Assembly (NCBI RefSeq): GCF_011405515.1
Contig: NZ_AP022671.1
Span: forward strand, 124,001 to 188,000
DNA: 64,000 nucleotides
Origin: Nitrospira sp. KM1
GTDB taxonomy: Bacteria > Nitrospirota > Nitrospiria > Nitrospirales > Nitrospiraceae
Direction: 5' to 3'
In this document: positions 1 through 10,029 of the stretch, one piece after another
Layout: the number at the start of each line of letters is the position of its first letter
Position numbering within the stretch: the stretch's first letter is position 1
Position numbers and translations under genes: made by a program
Notes under the pieces: model-generated
Database searches by the model: none
What the model was told of the DNA's origin: nothing
The model's input: the letters and a program-made list of their open reading frames with translations, nothing else

Positions 1-111
1 AGCAAGTGCCTCTGTTTGTATGCCAGCCCCGACGAAGACGCCGTCGTGCGCGCCAGGAAGGCTGTGAGCGCTCCCATCGACGCCGTGAACAAAATCAAGA
101 ACGTCCGGTAG
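1..111 (+). CDS. DUF4242-like protein, C-terminal end (partial)
   Basis: Frame 1 is open from the window edge to TAG at 109-111 and gives 36 residues with the stretch CLYASPDEDAVVRARKA. This resembles the C-terminal part of DUF4242 (small ferredoxin-fold, proposed nickel-binding) proteins, where 'Y.APDE.A' is followed by a helix and a '.P.D.V' strand. The N-terminus lies outside the window, so the family call is tentative. It ends 11 bases before the acyl-CoA-dehydrogenase-like gene and is probably co-transcribed with it. Confidence 0.5.
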   Translation, partial: SKCLCLYASPDEDAVVRARKAVSAPIDAVNKIKNVR

Positions 112-122
112 CAAAACAGCTC

Positions 123-1193
123 ATGGCCGCCATATCCGATCGATTGCGGACATTTCTGGCGCAGCGCGCGGACGGCATGAACGACGGGACCGTCCCCGGT
201 GAACAAGCCATTCACGCCATTGCGCAGGAAGAATGGCTGGGGTTGGGGGTTCCTGCGCGCCTGGGCGGATCCGGAGGGCCGCTGCTCGGCGCGATTGAAT
301 CGATTGCCGCGGTCTCGGAGTATTGCCTCACGAGCGGCTTCCTGCTGTGGTGCCATCGTATGCTCATCGAATATCTGGCACACAGCGAGAATCCATGGCT
401 GCATGAGCAGGTATTGCCCCGGTTGCTGACGGCCGATCTCCATGGCGCAACCGGTCTGTCGAATGCGGTCAAACATTTGGCGGGAATCGAGCCGTTACGG
501 GTGGAAGCGGAGCTTCGAGCGGAGAACGTGACGATCAACGGATCGCTGGCCTGGGTCTCCAATTTGGCGCCGGGCGGGTTCGCCGTGGCGGTCGCCGCGC
601 GGACCGGCGGTGACCGATGGGCGGTCATCGCGGTGCCTTCGTCCGGCAAGGGAGTCGAGGCGGGAAAAGAATTGCCCCTGTTCGGACTGGGCTCCTCGCT
701 GACTGCACCGATCCGGTTCGACCGGGTCTCGTTGCCCGCGACCTGGCTGATTCATGAGGACGGCGAGACGTTTTTGCGCCGCATACGGGCGCGATTCGTG
801 CTGCTCCAGATCGGCCTGTCGCTGGGGCTCGCTCGGAGGTCGCTCAGCGAGGCCAGCTCGGCCGGGAGAGACCTCACGCAGGGCTTGGCAAAGCGTGCGG
901 ACACGATCGCGGCGACATTGCGCCGGTTCGAGGAGGCCGTTCGTGAATACGGATGCGCAGAGTCGCTCGACCCCGAGGAATTGCCCCATGTCTTCGAGTT
1001 GCGGATCGCCTTGGCGAACCTCGCGATCGAGGCGGTGTGGTTCGAGCTGCAGGCCAAAGGAGGACGGGCCTATCTCAAGGGCTGTGGGACGGGGCGCCGG
1101 TTGCGGGAGGCTGCCTTCCTGCCGATCGTCTCGCCCACATGCGTGCAGCTCGAGGAGGAGTTGAATCGTCATTATATGAGAGCGCCGGTATGA
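123..1193 (+). CDS. Acyl-CoA dehydrogenase-like flavoprotein
   Basis: 356 aa from the ATG at 123. The open frame continues upstream, but that stretch is Arg-rich and overlaps the preceding gene, so I reject it. The order of elements fits an acyl-CoA dehydrogenase fold: an N-terminal helical region with 'EEWLGLGVPARLGGSGG', a middle beta domain around 'GATGLSNAVKHLAG' and 'SLAWVSNL', and a C-terminal helical bundle. The usual catalytic Glu cannot be placed. Members of this superfamily next to SsuABC-like transporters (the SfnB type) take part in organosulfur use. The neighbouring NitT/TauT/Ssu-type importer suggests such a role, but this is inference. Substrate unknown. Confidence 0.65.
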   Translation: MAAISDRLRTFLAQRADGMNDGTVPGEQAIHAIAQEEWLGLGVPARLGGSGGPLLGAIESIAAVSEYCLTSGFLLWCHRMLIEYLAHSENPWLHEQVLPRLLTADLHGATGLSNAVKHLAGIEPLRVEAELRAENVTINGSLAWVSNLAPGGFAVAVAARTGGDRWAVIAVPSSGKGVEAGKELPLFGLGSSLTAPIRFDRVSLPATWLIHEDGETFLRRIRARFVLLQIGLSLGLARRSLSEASSAGRDLTQGLAKRADTIAATLRRFEEAVREYGCAESLDPEELPHVFELRIALANLAIEAVWFELQAKGGRAYLKGCGTGRRLREAAFLPIVSPTCVQLEEELNRHYMRAPV

Positions 1194-1258
1194 GCGGCCT
1201 CCCGCCTCCTCTAATAAGCGATCATCACATTTCACACGGCCGGAAGAGGGCTGATCCG

Positions 1259-2104
1259 ATGTCTAACGCGCGTGAGCACGGCCATTCACAGCCGGTTCTG
1301 GCGGCGAAATCGCTGACCAAACACTACGAGACGAGCCGCGGCACGGTCGCGGCGTTCGAAAGGATCGACCTCACCGTCTCCAAAGGTGAATTGGTATGTT
1401 TGCTGGGAGCCAGCGGATGCGGAAAATCCTCTCTGCTCCTGACGTTGGCCGGCCTCTACCGGGCGACCTCGGGCGAGGTGCGGCTGTATGGGCGGCGCCT
1501 GGACGGGCCTGACCCAACAGTAAGTCTCATCTTTCAGGACCCCTGCCTGCTGCCCTGGCTCAATGCGCGGCACAACGCCGCCTTCGGTCTCCGGTTCAAC
1601 CACAGCCGGCACGTGACGCGCCGGGAAACGATCGAGCGGACGGACGACGCGTTGCAACGCGTGGGATTGCATGGATGTGAGCTCAGATATCCGGCGCAGC
1701 TCTCCGGAGGCATGGCCCAGCGGGTGTCCTTGGCCAGAGCGCTGGTCCGCCGGTCTGAGCTGCTGCTGTTGGACGAGCCGTTCGGTGCGTTGGACGCGAT
1801 CACCCGCCTGGAGATGCAGCAGCTCCTCCGCTCGTTGATTCACGAGCAGGCTTGCACCGCCGTCTTGATCACGCATGATATCGACGAAGCGCTCCTCCTG
1901 GCGAACCGCGTGTTGTTGATGGGCGGCTCGCCGGGCCGGATCTGCCATGAATGGGTCGTCGACATTCCTCATCCGCGCGAGGAACATCCGCGTCCCCTCG
2001 GAGAATTGCGTCTGGACGTGTTTCGAGAGCTGGCACATACACTGGCAGGCCAAAGGGCCGATGTCGTAACCCGCACGAATGGTGGTTCAACGGAGGACAC
2101 ATGA
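1259..2104 (+). CDS. ABC transporter ATPase, NitT/TauT/Ssu type
   Basis: 281 aa from ATG 1259 (MSNAREHGHS...). It has a Walker A motif (GASGCGKSS), a Q-loop in 'SLIFQDPCLLPWL', an ABC signature (LSGGMAQR), a Walker B motif ([12 protein letters not shown]) and an H-loop (LITHDIDEA). 'FQDPxLLPWLNARHNA' is typical of nitrate/sulfonate/taurine importer ATPases. Its stop overlaps the start of the binding-protein gene (ATGA at 2101-2104), which indicates translational coupling. It energises import through the permease at 3350. The imported substrate cannot be read from sequence. Confidence 0.9.
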   Translation: MSNAREHGHSQPVLAAKSLTKHYETSRGTVAAFERIDLTVSKGELVCLLGASGCGKSSLLLTLAGLYRATSGEVRLYGRRLDGPDPTVSLIFQDPCLLPWLNARHNAAFGLRFNHSRHVTRRETIERTDDALQRVGLHGCELRYPAQLSGGMAQRVSLARALVRRSELLLLDEPFGALDAITRLEMQQLLRSLIHEQACTAVLITHDIDEALLLANRVLLMGGSPGRICHEWVVDIPHPREEHPRPLGELRLDVFRELAHTLAGQRADVVTRTNGGSTEDT

Positions 2105-3288
2105 GTCATCTGACAAGACGAGATCTCCTCAAGATCAGCGCCGCGCTGGCCGCGGCTGCGGCCGGCACGCTCCGGAAGCCCGGCGGTCTGTGGGCCGCGG
2201 CGGAGAAGACCGACGATCCGCCCGTACGGATCGGGTATCTGCCGATCACCGACGCGACGCCTCTCCTGGTGGCCCACGCCAGAAAATTGTATGAGGCGGA
2301 GGGCCTGAGCGTGGAGAAGCCGCGGCTCTTCCGTTCCTGGGCGCAAATCGTGGAAGCGTTCGTATCCCGGCAGGTCAATGTGATTCACCTGCTTTCGCCC
2401 ACGACCGTGTGGGTGCGTTACGGCACGAAATTTCCCGGAAAAATCGTGGCCTGGAACCATTTGAACGGCTCCGCGCTCGTGAGCAATCACGATATTCAGA
2501 CTCCGGCGCATTTCGGAGGCAAAACGGTCGCCGTCCCGTTCTGGTATTCGATCCACAACATCATTTTGCAGCACGTGCTGCGGGAAAACGGACTGACGTC
2601 GGTCGTTCAGGCGCGCGCGGCCGGGCTCGGCAAGCAGGACGTCAAATTGGTGGTCATGGCGCCGCAGGACATGGTGCCGGCGCTCGCCAACCGCAGCATT
2701 GCCGGGTATATCGTCGCCGAGCCGTTCAACGCGCTGGCGGAGAATCTCAAGACCGGCAAAGTGCTCCGGTTCACCGGCGATGTCTGGAAAGAGCATGCCT
2801 GCTGCGTCGTGTTCATGCACGAGGCGGATCTGCAGCAGCGCAAGGAGTGGTCCCAGCGGGTGGTCAACGCCATCGTGAAAGCGCAACTGTGGATCAGGGG
2901 AAACCGCGACGCGACAGCGCGCCTCCTGGCGAAGGATGGCGAGGAGCATTACACACCGCATGCTCTTCCCGTGCTCGAACGGGTGCTTACGCCGGGAGAT
3001 GATACCGGCTATATCGAGCAGGGCGCGATTCGCCATGTCGGCTGGAAGTCTCCCCGGATCGATTTCCAGCCCTATCCCTATCCGTCCTATACGGAGCAAT
3101 TGATCCGCCTGCTCAAAGAGACCGCCGTCGAGGGAGACGCGGGATTTCTGCGCACACTCGAGCCGGCATTCGTCGCACGGGATCTCGTGGACGATACGTT
3201 CGTCAAGACGGCCATCCTGCAGGCCGGGGCGCTAAAGGCGTTCGGCTTGTCCGAGCAGTTCTCCAGACAGGAGGCGGTGGAACAGTGA
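2101..3288 (+). CDS. ABC substrate-binding protein, NMT1/SsuA-like, Tat-exported
   Basis: 395 aa. The N-terminus TRRDLLKISAALAAAAAG is a twin-arginine signal with a hydrophobic segment. The mature part starts 'VRIGYLPITDATPLLVAHARKLYEAEGL', the classic opening of NMT1/SsuA/NrtA proteins. The start is fixed by the 4-base overlap with the ATPase gene. It is somewhat longer than SsuA because of a C-terminal extension of about 60 residues. A sulfonate, nitrate-like or organic ligand is possible; the flavoprotein upstream mildly favours an organosulfur compound. Confidence 0.85.
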   Translation: MSHLTRRDLLKISAALAAAAAGTLRKPGGLWAAAEKTDDPPVRIGYLPITDATPLLVAHARKLYEAEGLSVEKPRLFRSWAQIVEAFVSRQVNVIHLLSPTTVWVRYGTKFPGKIVAWNHLNGSALVSNHDIQTPAHFGGKTVAVPFWYSIHNIILQHVLRENGLTSVVQARAAGLGKQDVKLVVMAPQDMVPALANRSIAGYIVAEPFNALAENLKTGKVLRFTGDVWKEHACCVVFMHEADLQQRKEWSQRVVNAIVKAQLWIRGNRDATARLLAKDGEEHYTPHALPVLERVLTPGDDTGYIEQGAIRHVGWKSPRIDFQPYPYPSYTEQLIRLLKETAVEGDAGFLRTLEPAFVARDLVDDTFVKTAILQAGALKAFGLSEQFSRQEAVEQ

Positions 3289-3349
3289 CCGAGGCGGTGA
3301 AACGGAGCGTTGAACGTTCAGCGCGTATCAGTCAGCTCCTGGCCGTGCA

Positions 3350-4126
3350 GTGACGTTACCGTCAGCCGGCCGCTTCACAGAACGAATCTTGCCGTTGGCA
3401 GGCCTCGGCAGCCTGCTCCTCTTCTGGTGGGTCGGCACGGCCTGGTTAGGGGAGCCGGGCCCGTTACGGCAAGCATTTTCTCCTGACCGCTGCCTGGCTG
3501 AGTTGGCCAAGCTGCTCTCATCGGGAGCGTTGCTTCCCCACATCCTGGCCAGCCTGAAGCGCGTACTCGTCAGCCTCCTGTTCGCAGTCCTGGTCGGGGT
3601 GCCGGTCGGTATCCTCGTCGGGGTCTCATCCCGTTGGGATCGCGCCACCTCCATGGTGTTCCAGTTCGTCCGAATGATTTCTCCTTTGTCATGGATGCCG
3701 GTGGCCATCATGCTGTTCGGCATCGGCGACGCGCCGGTCTATTTCCTCCTGACCGTGGCCGCCGTCTGGCCGATCCTCTTGAACACGTCTGCGGGGGTCG
3801 CTTCCGTCGAGGAACGGTGGATTCTGTTGGCGCGCAGCATGAGTGCAACCAGATGGGAGACGGTTCTCACCGTGGTGGCCCCCGCAATCCTTGCGCACGT
3901 GCTGACCGGGATCCGACTCGCCATCGGGATCATCTGGATCGTGCTGGTGCCGGCCGAGATGCTCGGGGTGAGCAGCGGATTAGGCTACTACATTCTCGAT
4001 ACCAGAGACCGTCTGGCTTACTCAGAACTCGTTGCGGTCATTCTTCTTGTGGGAGTCATCGGTTATGTGCTCGATCTGTCAGCCCGTCGTATCCACCAGG
4101 CCTGGATCCATCGGCCGGTGGACTAG
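3350..4126 (+). CDS. ABC transporter permease, NitT/TauT/Ssu type
   Basis: 258 aa starting at GTG 3350. About six membrane segments are visible, with the cytoplasmic coupling motif in 'EERWILLARSMSATRWETVLTVVAPAIL' (the EAA loop). The family pattern 'P.SWMP.AI...G' is present. Start choice is uncertain because no strong ribosome site is seen. A short in-frame run from GTG 3285 to TGA 3353 separates it from the binding-protein gene. The stop codon TAG (4124-4126) lies inside the terminal CTAG of the repeat element that follows, so the element may have replaced the original 3' end. Confidence 0.85.
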   Translation: MTLPSAGRFTERILPLAGLGSLLLFWWVGTAWLGEPGPLRQAFSPDRCLAELAKLLSSGALLPHILASLKRVLVSLLFAVLVGVPVGILVGVSSRWDRATSMVFQFVRMISPLSWMPVAIMLFGIGDAPVYFLLTVAAVWPILLNTSAGVASVEERWILLARSMSATRWETVLTVVAPAILAHVLTGIRLAIGIIWIVLVPAEMLGVSSGLGYYILDTRDRLAYSELVAVILLVGVIGYVLDLSARRIHQAWIHRPVD

Positions 4127-4373
4127 CAGGATGTTGAAAAAGTCGCTCATGTCACCCACCCGCCCGGACGTGCCAAGACACGTCTTCACCAGGCTTTGTT
4201 CTCGCATCGCTCAGAGGCTCAACGTACCGAAAAGCGTATGCCTCGTCTCCTCGCTCGCTGCGGCCGTGCTGAACGGCCTTTTTGAACATCCTGCGGGATT
4301 TCAAATCCTCCCCATGACATTCAGGGGTCCTGGGTTGCCAGGCTATCAAAATGGTTTTTCAACAGCCTGCTAG
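4123..4373. repeat. MITE-like intergenic element, 251 bp, with terminal inverted repeats
   Basis: The ends are CTAGCAGGATGTTGAAAAAG (4123-4142) and, as reverse complement of the other end, CTAGCAGGCTGTTGAAAAAC. They match at 18-19 of 20 positions and both begin with CTAG. A third related unit lies inside on the same side as the right end (reverse complement CCGCAGGATGTTCAAAAAGG, near 4280-4300), so the element looks composite. The interior carries no credible gene. The style is like abundant intergenic repeats I associate with Nitrospira genomes; this is recollection, not a search. No transposase is encoded here. Confidence 0.75.
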
Positions 4374-4585
4374 AACGATTAGGCGCGAGGGATCCGGTTG
4401 AGTTGTTGAACAAGGCGCTTGTCACCCGTGCTCTTGTTGCCGCCTTCTCCCGGTGACACGGCGTCATGTGAAAAGCCAACGGATGGGATCCTCAGGTCCG
4501 TGTGGAGGGAGTGCTCTAGAGCCTGCGATCCCGAGTGTCATCGCAGAACGGTTTGTGCCGGCCCACCGGGCTCCTTTATCCTCGG
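4374..4585. other. Intergenic spacer between convergent units
   Basis: This holds no gene. On the minus strand, just past the porin stop, there is a small GC-rich inverted repeat (GCCC-acc-GGGC, near 4560-4575) without a clear T-run. It may help end porin transcription. No other signal is convincing. Confidence 0.4.
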
Positions 4586-6439
4586 TTAGAACCGGTACTC
4601 GATGCCGGTCTGAAACTTGACAGCATTGTCGGCAAACGGGGCGTACAGACGTCCCGGCAGAAAAATGCCGAAGTTCGCAAAGAGCCGGACGGCCGGATTG
4701 AAGAAATAATCCGTCAACACGTCGAATTCCTGACCGATATCCTTCGTCGGTCCCCCGACTCCCGTGCTGCTGTAGGAGAGGGCCGGGGTGAGGAAAGGGG
4801 TCGGTCCCAACGCTCCGGTGCCGGCGGGCTGCGCTTCCGTGGCGCGCAAATAGGTCCATGAAACTTTCGTTTGCAGTTTGTCGAGTGGTTTCACGATGAG
4901 ATAGGGCTGAATAAACGTCGTGTTGGAGAACCCGCTTCCACGCCTGGTATCGAACGGCCGGCCGTTATAGCCGTGAATGTCGTCCGAAAAGAAGAAATTG
5001 TACCGGAACGCCGTTTCATCCAGGAACAGCGCGTCGAAGTTCTTGCTCCCGATGCCGAACGTCGTCCCGAGTGACAGGAGATTGTCGCGCACAAAAGGGA
5101 GCGCCTGCGAAGGGACATGGTATTTGAGGTCTAAATAACCCAGATAGTCGCTGTAGTCCTGCCTGGTTCCCGGAACGCCGCCCGCGGCGGCAGTGGTGGT
5201 GACGGGCGAAGTTCCCCACAGATAGACGCCTTCGAATGAATAATCGAGCAAGCCCAGTTTACCCGATCCGTTGAGATCGAAATATCTGTTCTGTTTGTTC
5301 ACTCCCGCTGCCGTCGTGTCGAACAGAGCCCAGGCAAAAAACTGCAGGCGGTTGAGTGGGATCGGCGTATAGTTGAAGACCAGCCCGAATCCATCGAGAT
5401 CTTCCTCCTTCCCGGTCACGTCGTTGACGCTCGTCTGGGTGGTCTGATTGAGCCCCGGGATGTTCGTGCCCTGCGGTGCGAACGTCGGGCCCGGTTGATT
5501 GGGAATCGACCGACCGGCCGAGCCCAGCACCCAGACGAGCGTGGTGTTGAAGGTATCGGTCCAGTTACGCCCGGCGGTGATCATGTCCCGCGGACTCTGG
5601 GCCACGATGCCGTTCCCCAGGCGTGCGTACTGGCGACCGGCACGGACCTTCAACCAGTCGTCGTACTCGATGTACAAGAGCTGCGGATTGACGATGAACT
5701 GCCGCTGTCCCGCCGCGCCGAGCGGCCCGGCATCGTTGCCGAGCAGGACACCGTCGTTGAACTGGTCTCCCGCGTAATCCAGCAACAACACCACCTGAAA
5801 CGGCCCGTTCTTGATGGCGGTCGTCAGATACCCGCGCCAGTTGAAGAAGCGCATGCGTTGATCTTCTCGGCACGAGGTGTTGAACGAGCAAGAGGAATTA
5901 TTCACGAAGGTTCGATTGCCCGGCGTGCTGCCGGGGGCGTTCCTGGTGTCGGAAAAATTATCGTAGAGATTGAACTGGAAGCGATTGTAGATCTGCAGCT
6001 CCAGCTCCCAGCCGACTTCCTTGGGTTTCTTCGGGGCGTCCAGGTACAGTTGCGGTTCGGGAAAACATTCCAGGAGCCCGACGCAGGCCACGGGATTGTA
6101 GGGGCGAAGCTGTTCCGGCTTTCTAATGTTCACATGGAACGAGGTCCAAGGATCCGGCGGCTTGACCGGTGGGGGAGCGGCCGACGCCTGAGCGGCGTTC
6201 GCCCGCTCCAGCCGCTCGATCCGTCGCTGCAGGTCATCGCGCTCCGCTTGCTGTTGCTGCAGCCGGTCCTTGAGATCCTGCAACTCATCGACGGACTGGC
6301 CGTAGCCGAGTCCCGGCGAGAGGAACCCATAAAACAAACCGAGCATGATCAGGAGTGCGCCTGACCTGTATGACGAGAACAGGGGGGAAGGCACTGCGTG
6401 TCCACAACGGTGGAGTGTCGATTCTCGATTGCGCATCAT
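4586..6439 (-). CDS. Outer-membrane porin with N-terminal coiled coil
   Basis: 617 aa from ATG 6439. AAGGAGG sits 8 bases upstream, so I prefer this over the in-frame GTG at 6448. A signal peptide ends near 'GLGYGQS'. It is followed by a heptad-rich coiled coil (about residues 48-80: LKDRLQQQQAERDDLQRR) and a Pro-rich linker. The rest is a long series of alternating amphipathic strands ending in 'GIEYRF', the aromatic C-terminus of outer-membrane barrels. The coiled coil plus barrel layout is seen in trimeric or peptidoglycan-linked porins. Substrate unknown. It stands alone on this strand. Confidence 0.75.
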   Translation of the reverse strand: MMRNRESTLHRCGHAVPSPLFSSYRSGALLIMLGLFYGFLSPGLGYGQSVDELQDLKDRLQQQQAERDDLQRRIERLERANAAQASAAPPPVKPPDPWTSFHVNIRKPEQLRPYNPVACVGLLECFPEPQLYLDAPKKPKEVGWELELQIYNRFQFNLYDNFSDTRNAPGSTPGNRTFVNNSSCSFNTSCREDQRMRFFNWRGYLTTAIKNGPFQVVLLLDYAGDQFNDGVLLGNDAGPLGAAGQRQFIVNPQLLYIEYDDWLKVRAGRQYARLGNGIVAQSPRDMITAGRNWTDTFNTTLVWVLGSAGRSIPNQPGPTFAPQGTNIPGLNQTTQTSVNDVTGKEEDLDGFGLVFNYTPIPLNRLQFFAWALFDTTAAGVNKQNRYFDLNGSGKLGLLDYSFEGVYLWGTSPVTTTAAAGGVPGTRQDYSDYLGYLDLKYHVPSQALPFVRDNLLSLGTTFGIGSKNFDALFLDETAFRYNFFFSDDIHGYNGRPFDTRRGSGFSNTTFIQPYLIVKPLDKLQTKVSWTYLRATEAQPAGTGALGPTPFLTPALSYSSTGVGGPTKDIGQEFDVLTDYFFNPAVRLFANFGIFLPGRLYAPFADNAVKFQTGIEYRF

Positions 6440-6756
6440 CCGCTTCACCTCCTTATGCAGTGCCCATAGCGAGGAACAGAGATTCGGCGCGCAGTGCAGT
6501 CGTTATGCCAATGGGTATTCAATGGGTTTTCAGCGGGAAGCACTGCGAGGGTTGCGGGCTCGGCAACAGTTTCTGCTGAGCGCTTGTTCAGGGCTCAACG
6601 GGGGAATCACGAAGAAGAGAGAGCAGAGAGGTGGACGGAAGATCGTGCGGGACGTCTTCAGAGACGAAGTCGATGGTCAGGTGATGGTGAAACCGGGACG
6701 ACGCTCAATGGGAGAGCCGGTGCGACGACCGGTATGTTCCCCGTTGGGCCTGATCA
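6440..6756. other. Spacer upstream of the porin gene
   Basis: About 315 bases without a supported gene. Open frames here have no ribosome site and no recognisable product. It should carry the promoter of the porin gene, but no clear -35/-10 pair stands out. Confidence 0.4.
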
Positions 6757-7161
6757 CTACGCAGGGAGAGGACCGGGCGGTGCCTCACCCTGCCACAGCA
6801 GCTCGTACCCGAGTTCCTTCGTCTTGGAGCACATGGCGGTCAAGGCTGAAAACTTGGTCCGGAAGAGGTCATCAGCGTGGGACCGCTCGTGATCGTCGAA
6901 CGAACGCCAATACGTCACGACCGCATAATGTTCTTCTGTTGATCCGGTCGTGCTGAGCGAACCCTCCTCCGAAACGAAACCGGAAAACTTGAACACTTGC
7001 CCCGCGATAAATCCCCCGTTGTTTCCCCCGTACGTGTCTTTGACCACGCTGCAGAGTTCTCCGAAGGCAAGTTCCACGTCATCAAAGGTGACCCCAGGCC
7101 TGAGGCGGAGGGTGTTGAAGAGCATCTTGGCGCCGAACGGAATGGTAATCGGACCAAACAT
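6757..7161 (-). CDS. Small protein, possible dimeric alpha/beta-barrel (ABM-like)
   Basis: 134 aa, soluble, no signal peptide. The pattern 'MLFNTLRLRPGVTFDDVELAFGELCSVV' and 'AVVTYWRSFDDHERSH' suggests the ferredoxin-like fold of antibiotic-biosynthesis-monooxygenase-type proteins, where a strand ending in 'YWRSF.DHE..H' is common. I cannot confirm a catalytic site. It lies 60 bases after the end of cysE on the same strand and may be the last gene of that transcript. Function unknown. Confidence 0.55.
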   Translation of the reverse strand: MFGPITIPFGAKMLFNTLRLRPGVTFDDVELAFGELCSVVKDTYGGNNGGFIAGQVFKFSGFVSEEGSLSTTGSTEEHYAVVTYWRSFDDHERSHADDLFRTKFSALTAMCSKTKELGYELLWQGEAPPGPLPA

Positions 7162-7221
7162 GGCCGCCTCCGGAATGGTATGTGGTTCGGTAGCCTTGTA
7201 CGACAGAGGGCCGAGGTGCGT

Positions 7222-8196
7222 TTATATACTCCACTGACCGATTCGTTCCGAGAGGGATTTAGGCTGAATAGTAGCCGATGTACGCATTTGAGCCTGCATG
7301 ACGTGACTGCCAGGCGGCACACTTTGAGTCAGCCACACGTTCCCGCCGATGACCGATCCCCGCCCGATCGTGATGCGTCCCAGGATCGTGGCTCCGGCGT
7401 AGATCACGACGTCGTCTTCCACTATTGGATGGCGGGGCTCCCCCTTGACCAGGACACCCTGCTCGTCTTCGGTGAATCGTTTGGCTCCAAGGGTGACAGC
7501 TTGATACAGACGGACGCGCTTTCCGATGACAGTCGTCTCGCCGATGACGACGCCCGTACCGTGGTCGATAAAAAACTGTGCATCAATTTGCGCGGCCGGG
7601 TGAATGTCGATTCCGGTCAACGAATGAGCGATATCGGAGACCAGGCGGGCCACCAGCGGCGCACCGAGCTCATGCAGGGCATGGGCGATGCGGTAATAGA
7701 TGATGGCGGTCATGCCGGGATAACAGAGCAGAATCTCCGAGGCGCTGGTGGCAGCAGGATCTCCTTGATAGGCGGCTTGCAAATCTGTGAAGAGCAACCC
7801 TCGGATGGCTGGAAGCTGTATCGCGAATTCACCGATAATCCGGCTTGCTCCGCGGGCGAGGGAGAGATCATTCTGTTCATCGGCGTCGGATGCGAACAGC
7901 AACCCCCGGCGGACTTGATCCTGTAGGAGGGGCAGGGTCTGATTCAAGGTGTGCCCCACAAAATAATCGACGTTCGTCTCGTTCAAATCCGATCGGCCGT
8001 AGTGAGTCGGAAACAGCGCGGCGCACAGGCCCTCCACGATGTCTAGCAGCTCCTTCCTCGACGGCAGCTCGCGAATCCGACCCTGATGACGGATGTTGTG
8101 CATGCTCTCCCGCGACGTGCGCAGCTCCGTGACAATCTGGTCGAGGTTCCACGTCGTTCCTGCCGGTTCTTGTCGTTGCATCGTATCGTCTTCCAT
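7222..8196 (-). CDS. cysE: Serine O-acetyltransferase
   Basis: 324 aa. The C-terminal half is a left-handed beta-helix of hexapeptide repeats with the catalytic region 'FFIDHGTGVVIGETTVIGKRV' and 'LYQAVTLGAK', diagnostic for CysE/SAT. The longer N-terminal helical part matches the EpsC/long SAT group. It makes O-acetylserine, the acceptor for CysK. It starts 5 bases after the desulfurase gene ends. A second Met at 8181 with GGAAG upstream is an alternative start. In family 2A encapsulin loci a serine acetyltransferase often accompanies the shell and desulfurase genes, as here. Confidence 0.92.
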   Translation of the reverse strand: MEDDTMQRQEPAGTTWNLDQIVTELRTSRESMHNIRHQGRIRELPSRKELLDIVEGLCAALFPTHYGRSDLNETNVDYFVGHTLNQTLPLLQDQVRRGLLFASDADEQNDLSLARGASRIIGEFAIQLPAIRGLLFTDLQAAYQGDPAATSASEILLCYPGMTAIIYYRIAHALHELGAPLVARLVSDIAHSLTGIDIHPAAQIDAQFFIDHGTGVVIGETTVIGKRVRLYQAVTLGAKRFTEDEQGVLVKGEPRHPIVEDDVVIYAGATILGRITIGRGSVIGGNVWLTQSVPPGSHVMQAQMRTSATIQPKSLSERIGQWSI

Positions 8197-8201
8197 GATG
8201 A

Positions 8202-10025
<1,824 letters not shown>

Positions 10026-10029
10026 GGTC

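Noticed and set aside
212-1235. Long minus-strand open frames opposite the flavoprotein gene
   Set aside because: They mirror the codon pattern of the plus-strand gene, have no ribosome site and yield low-complexity Arg/Pro-rich products. The same reasoning removes most overlapping frames in the window.
4152-4349. Minus-strand 65-codon frame inside the 251-bp repeat
   Set aside because: It is a product of the repeat's GC-rich interior and has no ribosome site or known family. The element is better read as non-coding.
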